Source of the DNA: Mactromeris polynyma
Lineage: Eukaryota; Mollusca; Bivalvia; Venerida; Mactridae
Assembly (NCBI GenBank): GCA_032209605.1
Contig: JASFXZ010000035.1
Coordinates: 4,751,748-4,815,747, forward strand
Direction of reading: 5' to 3'
DNA: 64,000 nt
The position numbers and the translations under genes are program-made. Positions 11,559-23,600 of this stretch are shown here, piece by piece (position 1 is the stretch's first letter; each line of letters opens with the position of its first letter). The notes below the pieces were generated by a model. That model was not told where the DNA came from and did not search any database. It saw nothing but the letters and a program-made list of their open reading frames with translations.

Positions 11559-12347
11559 TTAAACAAAACTGCATAATAATTTTACAGTTAAACAAAACTG
11601 AGCCATCACTGACATGCTATCATTCAAAAAAGTGGATGGGGCATCTTTGAACAAAAGTCGAGGATCAAATTTGTTCTCTGGAATGCTGATTGGATGGGGT
11701 GGAAAAATAGGTGGAATATTCTGGTTGTCACTCTCTGGAATAGATATACATGGCACAATACTGGTGGAAGGTTCAAGGTCAGGAAATAGGAAGGATAAGG
11801 GACTGTAAGAAGGAGATGGGCTGTTATTGGCAAACAGGTCCTGTAACTCCTTGTTCAAAACTGGGGAATCAGGCATCACTGGTGGGGGAACAATTTTAGG
11901 AACATAAGTGGGAATATGGGCAGGTGGGCAGTTCTCTTTATAAACAGGGTCTGGTTTAAACTGCTTGGCCAAGGAATAAATGGGTGGTGGCAAATGCCTC
12001 TTCAACGGACTGGTATGATACAAGTTACTCAGAACAGGCTTTGGCTTGAACACCGATTGAACGGAGGACCTCACTCCAGACAGGGCCGGTGTAGCACAAG
12101 GCTCAAACACAGGGCGGAAAAACATTCCAACCGACACCAGGTTACTACCTTGCCGTGAGCCAGTGTCAATGCCATGAGACAATAAATGGCGACGCTGGTT
12201 ATCTGTCCTTTTTTTAGGAAAGGTGGTTCCACATTCAGTGCAGTGCACCTTAGGTCCATGTCGGTCTTCCATGTGACGGTCCAGCTGTTTATGATTATCA
12301 TACTTCACATCACAGGAAGGACAACGAAGTTGTAGTATGGAAGACAT
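11559..12347 (-). CDS. Gypsy-1 ORF3: two-finger C2H2 protein, spliced-ORF candidate
   Basis: About 262 residues from the ATG at 12345-12347. The N-terminus holds two C2H2 fingers: CPSCDVKYDNHKQLDRH and MEDRH (C-x2-C-x12-H-x4-H), then CTECGTTFPKKRTDNQRRHL and LSH. The remaining 200 residues are rich in Pro and Ser with no further domain. The preceding minus-strand bases read tctattatttcag then aac, then ATG, so a strong splice acceptor ends three bases before the start codon. The ORF lies between pol and the polypurine tract, the env position. No signal peptide or membrane segment is seen, so it is not an envelope. A nucleic-acid-binding accessory role is inference. The open frame can be extended upstream across the acceptor, but those residues are probably intronic. 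Confidence 0.7.
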   Translation of the reverse strand: MSSILQLRCPSCDVKYDNHKQLDRHMEDRHGPKVHCTECGTTFPKKRTDNQRRHLLSHGIDTGSRQGSNLVSVGMFFRPVFEPCATPALSGVRSSVQSVFKPKPVLSNLYHTSPLKRHLPPPIYSLAKQFKPDPVYKENCPPAHIPTYVPKIVPPPVMPDSPVLNKELQDLFANNSPSPSYSPLSFLFPDLEPSTSIVPCISIPESDNQNIPPIFPPHPISIPENKFDPRLLFKDAPSTFLNDSMSVMAQFCLTVKLLCSFV

Positions 12348-12472
12348 GTTCTGAAATAATAGACATACATAAATCAACATTATGTTTTGAATAGCAGTAG
12401 CACCTATTAAATTTTTCTCCACTATCACAACTTAGGACTGCATACATGGTATGGTATAACAGGATATTAATG

Positions 12473-12970
12473 TCACTGGAAACGTGACATTAATATACAT
12501 TCAAGTACTGGTATGGAATTCAAACACAACATTATTAAAAATAACATGTCACTGGAAATGTGACATTAATATACATTCAAGTACTGGTAACTTGACAAAC
12601 AGGCAATTACGGACACAATATTGTCACTGGAAGCGTGACAGTACTGGTATGGAATTCAAACACAACATTATTAAAAATAACATGTCACTGGAAACGTGAC
12701 ATTAATATACATTCAAGTACTGGTAACTTGACAAACAGGCAAATACGGACACAATATTGTCACTGGAAGTGTGACAGTACTGGTAGGAATTCAAACACAA
12801 CATTTTAAAAATAACATGTCACTGGAAACGTGACATTAATATACAAACATGGGATTTGTACACAACATGTGATAGCATTCGGACAATATTTATAATGTAC
12901 AGTCTGATATCACTGGAAACGTGAATCCAAAGTATCATACATATACAAAATTTTATCACTGGTAGAGTGA
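12473..12970 (-). repeat. Hairpin-motif repeats between pol and ORF3
   Basis: The motif TCACTGGAAACGTGA, whose ends TCAC/GTGA can pair, occurs about eight times (near 12473, 12548, 12623, 12684, 12759, 12818, 12909 and 12957). Several copies are carried in 134-136 bp tandem units that also contain ggaattcaaacacaacatt. It falls in the region that would be the 3' part of the intron removed to make the ORF3 message. Confidence 0.8.
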
Positions 12971-13127
12971 TACACAGTTCTACTGACATATGACAAAGCA
13001 ACAATAATACTTTGTAATAAATAAATGTACTAGTTTGGCAAAAATTGACAATATTTAATATTAAATTCACTACTCCATATTACAGATAAGGTTTCAGCCT
13101 GTTATGATGAACATTATTAATTTTTTT

Positions 13128-16100
13128 TTAATTCTTGACTTGGACTACCAGATTTGATACTACTCTTATAACTGTAAATGGACCCTCCCACCTTGGTGAC
13201 AATTTTGGGGAACGACCTTTGATACGGTTCATAATTTTCAGCCATACTTTATCTCCAGGCTTATATTGATTTGTATGAACACGTTTATCATACGCATTTT
13301 TCTGGCGTTTTGCAGCTTTAGCCATTGCCGTACGTGCATTGGTATGACAAACTCGCAGTCGCTCTTGGAGTTTGGTTACAAACATACCCGGCGAAAGGTC
13401 ATTTTGGCCTTTAGGGTCATGACCAAACAGAAGGTCTGATGGTAAAGTGGGGTCATGACTGAACATCATCTGGTATGGTGAATGGTTGGTGGACTCATGT
13501 ATTGAGGTACGATAGGCTAAAAGCATGACTGGTAGCCACTGGTCCCAGTCTCTCTGGTGCTGAGCAATGTATTTGCTCAGCATATCTTCTATTGTTTTAT
13601 TAAGGCGTTCTGTAAGACCGTTAGTCTGTGGATGAAATGCTGTGGATCTAAGCTTGATTATATCAAGACGGCCACATAACTCTTTAAATAATGCAGATTC
13701 AAACTGCCGACCTTGATCTGTAAGTAGCTGACACATAAGTCCATATCTACAAATGAATTCATTAACTAGAAGGGTTGCTATGGTTTCTACCCTCATGTCA
13801 GGCATTGAATAAAGCTCGGCCCATTTGGTAAAATAATCGGTAATGGACAATATATACTTATTTCCGTTGGATGAAAGTGGAAGGGGACCTATGATATCAA
13901 GACCCACTTTCTCAAAAGGTACTCCAATCAGGGAAGACTTCAGCGGTGCTCTAAGGGATCTCCTAGGCATTCTACGGGCCTGACAAACTTTACATGTTCT
14001 GCAATATCTAGAAATGTCATCTTGGAAATTAAACCAATAAAAATTTTGTTTCAATCTTTTGTAAGATTTCTTTTCACCTAAGTGACCAGAAGTCACATGA
14101 TCATGTACATAATACATAATATTATCCCTAAACTCAAGGGGAACTACTATTTGATAAATATTTTCACCAAATTTATTCATGTGTAATCTATATATTACTC
14201 CTTCTTTAATGGTCAAACTTTTCCACATTGACCAATAATGCTTGGTTTCTCTGCCTCTATGGGATATTTCGTCCCATGCTGGCCTGACCTGGTTTGTCAG
14301 CCAATCTACTACTAATTTCAGGTTTGGATCATCGTTTTGACGAAGGGACCAGTCAATATGAATTCCTTCTTCTGTACAGGGTTTCCTCAGGGGGTACGAT
14401 TTCTTGGTTTTCCCATCAAACTCTAAACTGTTACTTTCATTCACCGGTGAATGATTCGTGGCCATCGACTCACTCACTGGATCTGCATTCAAGGAAGTGG
14501 ATTCCTTCAATTTGTCATGGTCTGTGACCTTCCCATCCTCGGGTCTGTTCTTAATAGCCCGTACACTTTTTCCATCTATACAATTCACATGACTGGCTAG
14601 TTTTACCGTCAATGAGCAACTTGACCCTACACATCTATTTGCTGTCTTAGGGTTTTCTTGCTCTAATGTCATTTGTTCGTTTTCTCTCTTTTCACAGTAT
14701 GAACACGTGCCACATGGCCTACGTGATAAACTGTCTGCATTTGTATGTTTAACTCCTGGTCTGTGTTCTACCTCAAAGTCATAGAAACTTAATACATTCA
14801 TCCAACGACTCATTTGACCCATAGGAGTTCTGAATTTTAAGGCCCATGATAAGGCTGAATGGTCTGTCCTAATAAGGAAATGTACTCCGTACAGATAATT
14901 ATTGAAATGTTGAATAGATTCAATAATGGCTAATAATTCTCTACGGGTAACACAATACTGTCTTTCTGGTCTATTTAAGGTACGGCTGTAATATGCAATT
15001 ACTCTAATTACACCATCTTGCTTCTGTTGAAGTACAGATCCCAAACAGTAGGAGCTACAGTCGGTATCTAGTATATACTGGTCTTTGTTATTCGGGTAAC
15101 CTAAAACAGGGGCTTCAATAAGAGCTTGTTTTAATTTTTCAAAGGCAGTGTTGCACTCTTTGGACCATATAAATTTGGTATCTTTATGATTAAGTTGATG
15201 GAGCGGATGTGCAATATATGCAAAGCCTTTTATCAGTCTTCTATAATAGGACACTAGGCCAAGGAAAGAAGAAAGCTGTTTGGCAGTCCTTGGAATGGGC
15301 CATTCTTTAACAACCTTGACCTTCTCATCATTTGGGGTTATGCCTTCTTTGTCGACAATATGTCCTAGGAAATGTAAACGGGTTTGAAATAAGTGACACT
15401 TTTTAGGCATGACTTTCATGTTGGCTTTTTCTAAGCGCATGAAAATTTCTTCTAACTTGACTAAATGGCTGTCCAAATCAACAGTAAACAACAATATGTC
15501 GTCAACATATATCAATACGGTCTCATACTGTAGGCCAGACATAATGTATTCCATCAGGCGCTGAAATGTGGCTACTGCATTGGTAAGCCCAAAACTTAAA
15601 ACTTTAAATCTAAATTGGCCTTTTTGACAAACAAAACTGGTCTTATCCATGTCGTTTCATCCATCTGAACTTGATGAAAACCTGAGGAACAGTCAAGGGA
15701 ACTATAATATTAAGCAACTTTTAGACAGTCTAAACAATCTTGAATTCTGGGAAGTGGGTATGAATCTTTAAGGGTCACTGCATTGAGTTTTCTATAATCT
15801 ATGGCCAGTCTAAGACTTCCATCTGATTTCTTAACAGGTACAATCGGACTTGCCCAAGGACCGTTTGATTTCTCTATAATATCTGCATCAAGTAATCTGT
15901 CTACTTCGTTATTAACCTCCTCTTGTACGGACTGGGGTAGGCGTCTTGGGTTTTGCTTAATGGGTGGTGCCAGTCCTGTATTTATTTTATGCTTAATAAT
16001 ACTAGAATTGCCTAAGTCTGACTTAGACTTACTAAATACATGCTGGTATTTATGGAGTAATTGACCCACTTTAACTTGCTCTGCTGGCTGTAGGTTCTGT

Positions 16101-16964
16101 TTACTTTCTTCAAACACAGATATTAAGTGCTCCGGTACATCAAATTCTTTATTTTCTACACTTAACTTATATATGGACATTTTGTCATACATAGGAGATG
16201 GGTCTTCAACTGGGGTAGCTAGGTAACAGGAGGCTACATGCTGATTTTGCATTAATCTTACAGGTTTTTGATTCAGGTTAATTAGTCGGATAGGTATGCT
16301 AGCATTACTTGTATCAACCATGGCTTTGGCAATCATAACACCCTTTTTAAGTAGGTTTTCCCCGTAATCATCTGTAAGTGCGGTATGGCAGTGTGGTAAT
16401 TCACCCTCAAAATGTCCTGCTATTATTGACTCACTGGACGGAGGTAAAACTACATTCTCTTTTACACTAACTCTAAAGACCTGTGGTAGCTGATTTTCTG
16501 AAATACATTGTAATATCTGGCCCTCGTAATGTACGATTCCGGTTCCCATGGCCAAAATAAAATCATGGTCATGCATAAAATCCCATCCCAGTATACATGG
16601 GGTGTCAACTTCAGCTACTAAAAAGTTATGGTCAAAGTTTATGCCCGCAATATTTAGCTTCAGGGTCACATAACCTTTGCTAGTCAATTTTTCTCCATTT
16701 GCAGTTCTGAAACTTTCTGTGGTAGACTTTAACTCGGGTCTATATTTAAATGGCAACCGTTCAAATTTTCGAGGATGAATGATGCTAACTGAACTTCCCG
16801 TATCTATCAAGGCATGCAATGGCAGGCTATCAAAAATGGTCAAAGGTAAAAAATAAGCACAATTAGATTTTTTCTTATTGGACTCATTGGGTCTGGCACT
16901 AGTAGAGGTAGCTGGAACATGACCCTTAGTCCCAGCTACTGACAGTTTTCCTGGTTATTCTGGC
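13128..16964 (-). pseudogene. pol: Gypsy-1 pol: protease, RT, RNase H, integrase (broken)
   Basis: Minus strand, entered in the -1 frame relative to gag near 16960. Protease: [12 protein letters not shown] with [12 protein letters not shown] begins with [23 protein letters not shown] at 15710-15712 and then a one-base frame change near 15650 break RT. The second ORF of 840 residues resumes with the YVDD catalytic motif (about residue 48), RNase H (YILDTDCSS; RTDHSAL), the integrase zinc site (HDHVTSGHLGEKKSY...CRTCKVC, about 517-557), the integrase triad (GLDIIGP, TDQGRQF, TERLNKT; first two Asp about 60 apart, as usual) and a GPF tail. Apart from the two breaks all catalytic residues are present, so decay is recent or modest. 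Confidence 0.9.
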
Positions 16965-17353
16965 CGTAATGGTTCTGGGGACTGTAAGTATTGGAAAGTC
17001 TGCTACCTTGGCTTGGCATAGGGACTGATACCTGGCTATTATGGTATTTGTTATAAGGATGGTACAAAGGATTATCTTTTTCTGGACAGTCCCGTCTATA
17101 ATGACCAAATTGCCCGCAAGTAAAACATTTCACAGTTTTACGGTTCTGGTTATTTCTAACATACCCATTACTATTTTGTTTGGCCTCGATGTTTGCAACT
17201 CGAGCGTTTAAGTTGTCTTTGGGTTCATAGTTGGAGCTAAATTGAGATCTTAGCTCTAACTTTTTAATTCGTCTCAATATTGGCTCCTGAAAATCACTTA
17301 TTTCTCTACAGTACGCGCTACTTTTTCTGGCCAGAACTACATCTGACTCAATA
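16936..17353 (-). pseudogene. gag: Gypsy-1 gag, N-terminus deleted
   Basis: About 139 residues remain, ending at a TAG at 16936-16938. A single CCHC zinc knuckle KCFTCGQFGHYRRDCPE binds RNA in the capsid protein. After it comes an Asn/Gln/Tyr-rich tail. The capsid part that normally precedes the knuckle is missing. The frame runs straight into LTR sequence at 17353/17354. Protease lies in the -1 frame with a short overlap. The bases before the stop (GGAAAAC) are not a canonical slippery heptamer. Confidence 0.85.
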
Positions 17354-17538
17354 TGTAGGGTACTTATCACTATATGTAGATTGGATATTTACGACAAATA
17401 CGTTTACTAAGTGAACTTATCCAATGATACCAGTCGGTGGTTCTCGACAAAATAAATATATTGTTGAGAGATAAATGCATGTCGGTCAATTCCTATACAT
17501 AGTTAGTGTTACTGTGTTTGTACCAGTTCGACTTTAAA
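17354..17538 (-). repeat. Gypsy-1 5' LTR fragment (3' terminal part)
   Basis: Matches 10023-10189: tgtagggtacttatcactat at one end, gtaccagttcgactttaaa at the other, with one roughly 18-bp length difference in the middle. Only the last 185 bp of the LTR remain. The boundary with gag is exact at the LTR terminus (TGTAGGG), so the deletion removed leader and gag N-terminus. Confidence 0.8.
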
Positions 17539-18014
17539 CATGTATCTGGCTCATCTGAACATAAAATGTTTGAATTGGCTTTATCCAGAATTGTTGTTAC
17601 AATGGCTAAAACATCTCTAATAAGAACCATTGCAATGTTAAACCGATTGAAAGAATGTGTTTTTATCAAATTACAAACATTCAAAACCTCCTAAATAGCC
17701 TCATTTTTTTAAATTTTATGATATACAAACATCTTTCTTCAACAAATATGGATGAATACATTATGCGTTGATTCTTAGTTAATGCATGTTTATACTATAG
17801 GAAATAGTATATGCATGTTTTAACAATAGGAAATATATTTTTCATGTTTGGTCAGATAAACAAATGAACAAAAAATGAGCATAGTATATCTTTAAACATA
17901 TTTATACATCATTCCACCCCCACCCTTCCTTTCTACCATTTGATGTATAGACTTCTTTCAAACCGTCTGCTCCACGCATAGTTACATCCCTTTATTGGTT
18001 CATTTGTCAACGCA
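17539..18014. other. No feature seen
   Basis: AT-rich flank between the LTR scrap and the LINE remnant. It contains two near copies of tatgcatgttt..a.aataggaaat (about 17785-17835) and nothing else recognisable. Confidence 0.5.
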
Positions 18015-18776
18015 ATGAAGATGGGCCGAAACAAATTCGAATTTAAATTTCATATCTTTGAAGAACACATTTCTCTATTCTCCTTTAAAGCATGTATTTA
18101 CGTAATACAATCATATATTATTAAATTCTGGATTCAACTTTTACAGACAGATTCCAACAAATTGATCAGGAAAGTATACTGTATGTTGTATCAAGAGACA
18201 TTAAATCATCCAAACAGAAACAATTGGTGTTCATTAATAAAACAATTACTGTCTACGAGCGTACGTTAGGTTTTCACGAGGCGTGGTTGTAACAAACAGT
18301 AGGTGATAGTAGTATACAAAGGATAAAAGATCAGTTTCTGCAAAATTGGAACGGAAGACTAAACGATTCTTGTAGATCTTTATTTTATAGACAAATAGCT
18401 AATTTCCGATTCCTTCCACATCTAGATGTATTGAATATTAGGAAATTTTGTATTAGGTTATCACGTTTACGTGTACCCCATCTCATCATCTTTGTATTGA
18501 CACTGGTAGACGGAATCAACCTGTAAATACGCCTATAAACGAACGTATATGTAATGTTTGTAACCTATTAGAAGATGAGTACCACTTTGTCATATAATGT
18601 AACATTTATAGTGATTTAAGAAAACGATTGATACTATCATACTTTTGGAGACGGCCTATTATGCATACATTTATTGAACTTGTTAATTCTGAAAAAACGC
18701 TTATTTTAAAACATCTTAGCATTTACATAGAAAAAGCATTTACAACAACATCAAATCTACTGTATAACATATATTA
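18015..18776 (+). pseudogene. Non-LTR retrotransposon (LINE) remnant, C-terminal end of ORF2
   Basis: Translation in changing + frames gives the tail of a reverse-transcriptase polyprotein: RKVYCMLYQETLNHPNRNNW (18165-18225), SIQRIKDQFLQNWNGRL (18310-18360), LFYRQIANFRFLPHLDVL, CIRLSRLRVPH, HLCIDTGRRNQPVNTPINER, ICNVCNLLEDEYHF (Cys-x2-Cys...His zinc site), then CNIYSDLRKRLILSYFWRRP and IYIEKAF. Frame changes occur near 18275 and 18485, and a stop follows FVI near 18596. The pattern is that of the C-terminal zinc region common in mollusc and cnidarian LINEs. The RT core lies further upstream and is absent. Ends about 18776. Confidence 0.7.
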
Positions 18777-19364
18777 GATATATTTGCTTGCATAACAAAC
18801 AACAAAACATTGATCACTAATATGATAGTACACAAATGATATTTTATTTAATTAAAATACATATGTGGTATGTTTGTTCTATTGTTTGTTGAAAAGTATG
18901 TATCAGTGCAAGCAAATGTGCTTATTGTATGTGTAAATGTATAAATAATGTAAATGTTTAGGTACAAGTATGTTAATATGTACCACATGTGTAAATGTAT
19001 AAGTAATGTAAATGTAATAACATTAGTATTTGAATTTCATTAATCAATAAGAATTTCAGAAATCTAGGCTATATGATCAGATGACTTGAATAATTACAAG
19101 GCAGTAATTACAGTGTCACCAAATAAAAGTGTTATTTTGCTCTTGTCCCCCAATATACAACTTGACATATCAGTTAAATATGGAGTCCGGTTAGTGCCAC
19201 AATGAATGTTAACACACGACATTTGAATGCGACACTCGATACGACACACGACATGCTAAGCAAAACACGATATGACTTACGACCTCAGACGACAATTGAA
19301 CACAGGAATGTCGCATTATCGCACTGTTGTGTTTCGCATCTGAAGCATGAAATGTTCCAGTTGT
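18777..19364. other. LINE 3' flank and start of the 31-bp array
   Basis: 18830-19020 contains a tandem-like duplication of gtgtaaatgtataa..taatgtaaatg and may be the LINE 3' UTR. 19205-19330 carries degraded copies of the 31-bp unit in inverted orientation (gatacgacacacgacatg, cacgatatgac). Confidence 0.45.
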
Positions 19365-20287
19365 GTGTCGCATCGTGCGTTGTTTTGCATGTTGTGTGTC
19401 ATATCGTGTATCACTTTGCATGTTGTGTGTCATATCGTGTATCACTTCGCATGTTGTGTGTCATATCGTGTATCGCTTCGCATGTTGTGTGTCATATCGT
19501 GTATCACTTCGCATGTTGCGTGTCATATCGTGTATCGCTTCGCATGTTGTGTGTCATATCGTGTGTTGCTTCGCATGTTGTGTGTCATATCGTGTGTCGC
19601 TTTGCATGTTGCGTGTCATATCGTGTGTCGCTTTGCATGTTGTGCGTCGTATCGTGTGTCGCTTCACATGTTGTGTGTCGTATCATGTGTTGTTTTGCAT
19701 GTTGTGTGTCATATCGTGTATCACTTTGCATGTTGTGTGTCATATCGTGTATCACATCGCATGTTGTGTGTCATATCGTGTATTGCTTCGCATGTTGTGT
19801 GTCATATCGTGTGTTGCTTCGCATGTTGTGTGTCATATCGTGTGTCGCTTTGCATGTTGCGTGTCATATCGTGTGTCGCTTTGCATGTTGTGCGTCGTAT
19901 CGTGTGTCGCTTCGCATGTTGTGTGTCGTATCATGTGTTGCTTCGCATGATGTGTGTCATATCGTGTGTCGTTTTGCATGTTGAGTGTCGTATCGTGTGT
20001 TGCTTCGCATGTTGTGTGACATATCGTGTATCGATTCCATGTTGCCTGTCATATCTTGTGTTGCTTTGCATTTTGTGTGTCGTATTGTGCGTCGCTTCAC
20101 ATATTGTGTGTCACATCGTGCATCGCTTCGCATGTTGTGTGTCGTATCGTGTGTCGCTTTGCATGGTGTGTGTCATATCGTGAGTCGCTTCGCATGCTGT
20201 GTGTCATATTGTGTGTCAAAGTGTGTGTCGTTTCCCATGTTGTATATTATATTATGTGTCGCTTTGCATGCTTTGTGTCATGTCATG
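19365..20287 (+). repeat. 31-bp minisatellite, about 29 copies
   Basis: The unit contains gcatgttgtgtgtcatatcg and tgtgtcgcttc, with a measured 31-bp step. Variants differ mainly at t/c and a/g positions. A block of nine or so units is repeated in the same variant order (19550-19690 and 19790-19930), which points to block duplication. It ends exactly where the mariner fragment begins. The long forward open frames rich in Cys, Val and His are artefacts of a unit not divisible by three. Confidence 0.95.
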
Positions 20288-20640
20288 TCAAGAAAACCCG
20301 TGACGAATTGAGACCCGATATCTCCCCGATCTGTTCAACAGTACATCTGGCATCTGTTTCTATTATATCTTTTACAGTGCAGATGTCTTTGTCAGACACT
20401 GCAGATTCTGGGCGCCCTGGACGGGCCTCATCTTTAATGTTAGATCTGCCATCTTTAAAGAGAGAAACCCACCGGGCAACTGTGCGATATGGAAGAGCAC
20501 TTTCTCCATATACCTTGACTAAATCAGATTGAATATCTAAAGCGCTCAAGCCAAGCAATCCACGTATTTTGCAATACGCCCTTTGCTCCTCGCGAAAATC
20601 GCTAATTAGCTTCAGCCATTTTTATAGCCACGACAATGTA
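20288..20640 (-). pseudogene. Mariner/Tc1-like transposase fragment (N-terminal DNA-binding part)
   Basis: The minus strand encodes FREEQRAYCKIRGLLGLSAL, then VYGESALPYRTVARWVSLFK, GRPESAVSDKDI and TVEQIGEISGLNSSRVF. This is the paired helix-turn-helix region of Mos1/SETMAR-type mariner transposases that binds the element ends. The usual protein is about 345 residues with a C-terminal DD(D/E) domain. Here only about 105 residues remain. The reading stops at the junction with the 31-bp array. The likely ATG (20617-20619 region, MAEA) is in another frame, so there is also an N-terminal frame change. Confidence 0.75.
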
Positions 20641-23600
20641 CCACGCTATTTCAAACTTCATTTAAAAGTTCATTTGCACGTGATTCGCGTGTAATTTTTT
20701 GCCAGGTGAACGGAAAAATCAATACTCTTTCCATCGGTATGCTACACTAGTGGATGCACGTGAAAATCGATAAAATATTGGATCGTTGCCACTACTTATA
20801 AAATGCCCCTCGTATATGTATAAGTATATACAGTCAACAGATTATAATATGAATGACTGAAACAATGATCTACTGCCTTCGTACTCGCAGGATGTGGCCA
20901 ACACAACCCTGACACATGTATGTGTGTCAATGTTACGTGTGGGAACGATTGTGCAACAGACTGTCGATGAAAACAAACACATATTTTGAATGCAGAAAAC
21001 TCTAACACGAATGTACAAATTGGTATACAATTATACACCATACAATTTCAAAAACAAATATATTTCGTACAAATGTTCTTATGTGTGTGTAGTTCTTAGT
21101 TTCGAGTAATTGTTGTATTTTCAGAAAAAGTCGAATGGCGAAATAAGTTTGATTGATGCAATCAGCGAACAGTCACATACAATACAACGTAGTGGAGATA
21201 GAAAGGTTCAATGTGATATCTACATACTGGAAACACCGTTACAGCTTCAAATGCCTGCTCAAAAGTAAGAAATAGAAAATCTGAAATGCAACATTGACAC
21301 GCCCCTGACCAGACAAGAGCAACCCGCAGACCTACTTGTTTAGTGTGCAATATATTGTATTAAGTCACCACGCATGTCTCGGCTGTGACAGTTACCAAAT
21401 CCATAAATCATTATTCTATATTATGTATATTTGTTATTACAGTAAAACTGTGTGCGTGCGTGCATAGGTGCGTAGGTGCGTGCGTGTGTGTGTAGGTGCG
21501 TGCGTGAATGTTGCTGTGCAATATTGATAACTAGATCGAGGATTATTAACTCAAAATAAATTAAATATCACAACTCGTGTATAATGTTCATCCAGTTTAT
21601 TAAAGGTTCAAGTACATGCACTAGATTTATTAAAAAAATAGAGCTATAGCTCGATCATTCTTTTTAAATGTAGGCCTAGAATCATATATATAATCTGCTC
21701 ATTCAGATAAAATGCATTAAGCTAAGATTTAATTTACTCAGTTTACATTTCACAATATTCTTCTTGAAACTTACACAGTAAATACCTTAATGTCATGCAT
21801 GTGGCTTTCCACAAGTTTGTAATTTTTCTTGTATTTGCGTTTATTTATCGTCGCCACCGGTTTCCCATATGGGCGACGCCTCCAGAAGAATGTTAGTCAT
21901 ATTAGATTTTTGGAGGATAGTATTAGTGCATGATACAGGAGATGCCCCAGTTCCAGAAGCACCCCCTGGTTCTTTTTCGTGCTCGATGTAAAGCATCATA
22001 CACTGGACCTCGGTTTTTAAAGTCTCGTCCGAAAGACTGGAAGTTTATACATGTAGGCCTATCTAGATTATATATGGAAACATTTCTAAAGATCTGACTA
22101 TAATTATAGTACATGTAGATCTAAATTTTATTGTCACTGATGAATTTACTTAAACCAGTCTCAAAACATGTTAAAATAACATGGTAGATCTACACTTTAA
22201 TTGGATATCAAATAGAGTAATAGCTTCAGATGCTTACATCAAAATGTAATAAATTATTCATCTCTAGAAATTAACGGAGTTAGATCTAGATCTAGTAGTA
22301 TACGGACTGGCTTCTCCTACTAAGTTAAGTGACCAAGTTGGTTACAAATTCGACCCGTTTATACTTATCAGAGAAATGTGAACAAAAAATTATCACAATT
22401 TTGTCACAATATTGACCAAATATTGGTCACAAGCGTTTTAAAATTGGTCACACGTAATTTCCTGATATTTATACTTTATGTATGTTTTGAACGAAGGAAA
22501 ATCGATTATTCACATTACAAAATGGTGAAAAACAGCAATATTAAGTAAAAGCTATACAAGAAAAAATCTGACATTAAAGTAACATTTGTAGATTCTTAAA
22601 AGAGAGAGAATACGTAGTTACAGGAAACGCCACATACATAAGACAGTGCCGTTAAAGACGACAACGATATTAAACCGTAGTTAACACTCCCACAATGCAT
22701 CATAAACATGGGAGTCATCTGCAAGGATTACAGACGATGTGCAGGAAATTTACATTACAAATGCATCAAAGGTAAGCCTAAATAAAGATTGATACAACCG
22801 CTACATAGACAATTAAAGGTTTGTGATATTTGTGCAATATGAAAAATAATTCAAGTATATTACTACTAGAAATTATTAATGCAGTAGCGAAATTATACTT
22901 GAATGCAGCTTCGGTCGTTGTTTCCCAGTGCACTCCAAAAACAAACATATCAAAAGTCTAGGAAGAACAACCATGGCAAAATTACAAAATATTGAGTTTT
23001 AAAGACGCGTATTTCGCGAGCATTCATTATAGCTGAAAGACGTTCCATACACTATGTTTACTTACGAGCGTCTGATAACACAGATATTACAGTTCTGCAT
23101 TTACAAGCCATTATCACGGACCTATATACCACTCAAAATGGGCAACAAAAGCATTGATGATATTGATGATTTAATCTTGCAATAAGCGATGCTAGACAAT
23201 ATGCACGCAAAAATATGTGAACAAGTCCATTGCAATGTTCACAAATATTATTTTCACTGGTTTTTTGTGGACTGAAATACTTCCTGCTATGATGGCCAAT
23301 CTTGAAGCGCATGTACTCGCCAGAATGTTATGTTTATCAGAAAAGTTTGTACTGGACGGCTTTTTGTTAACCAGACGCTCGGAAATAATGATATGATAAT
23401 GACGCTTTAGAGCAGAAGTCTTGTCGGATTTTTAAACTATGGAAAGCCGTTTGGGTAAGCAATAATTAGCTGTGTGATATGTAGTGTAATTTGATTTGTA
23501 CGACTGGGCAGGATTATCAACAGACCTCGTCATAGAACAAGTACTTATGAGAAGTGAGAAAACTACTGGTGGCATGTCATGAGGAAAAAGGATGACAGAA

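Larger units (their letters stand above)
10023..17538 (-). mobile_element. Ty3/Gypsy LTR retrotransposon 1, defective, with extra zinc-finger ORF
   Basis: On the minus strand the order is LTR fragment (17354-17538), gag without its N-terminus, protease, RT, RNase H and integrase (to 13128), a hairpin-repeat spacer, a C2H2 zinc-finger ORF3 (11559-12347), polypurine tract (11501-11516) and 3' LTR (10023-11497). The LTR scrap abuts gag directly, so the primer-binding site, leader and gag N-terminus were deleted. Pol carries a stop and a frameshift. The protease-RT-RNase H-integrase order is diagnostic of Metaviridae (Ty3/Gypsy). Confidence 0.85.

Noticed and set aside
19365..20287. CRISPR-like array
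   Set aside because: Units are contiguous with no unique spacers, and the context is eukaryotic.
19202..20532. Forward frames of up to 278 codons (CVSYRVSLRML-type repeats)
   Set aside because: Product of the 31-bp minisatellite; all three frames are open for the same reason. The end of one frame is antisense to the mariner fragment.
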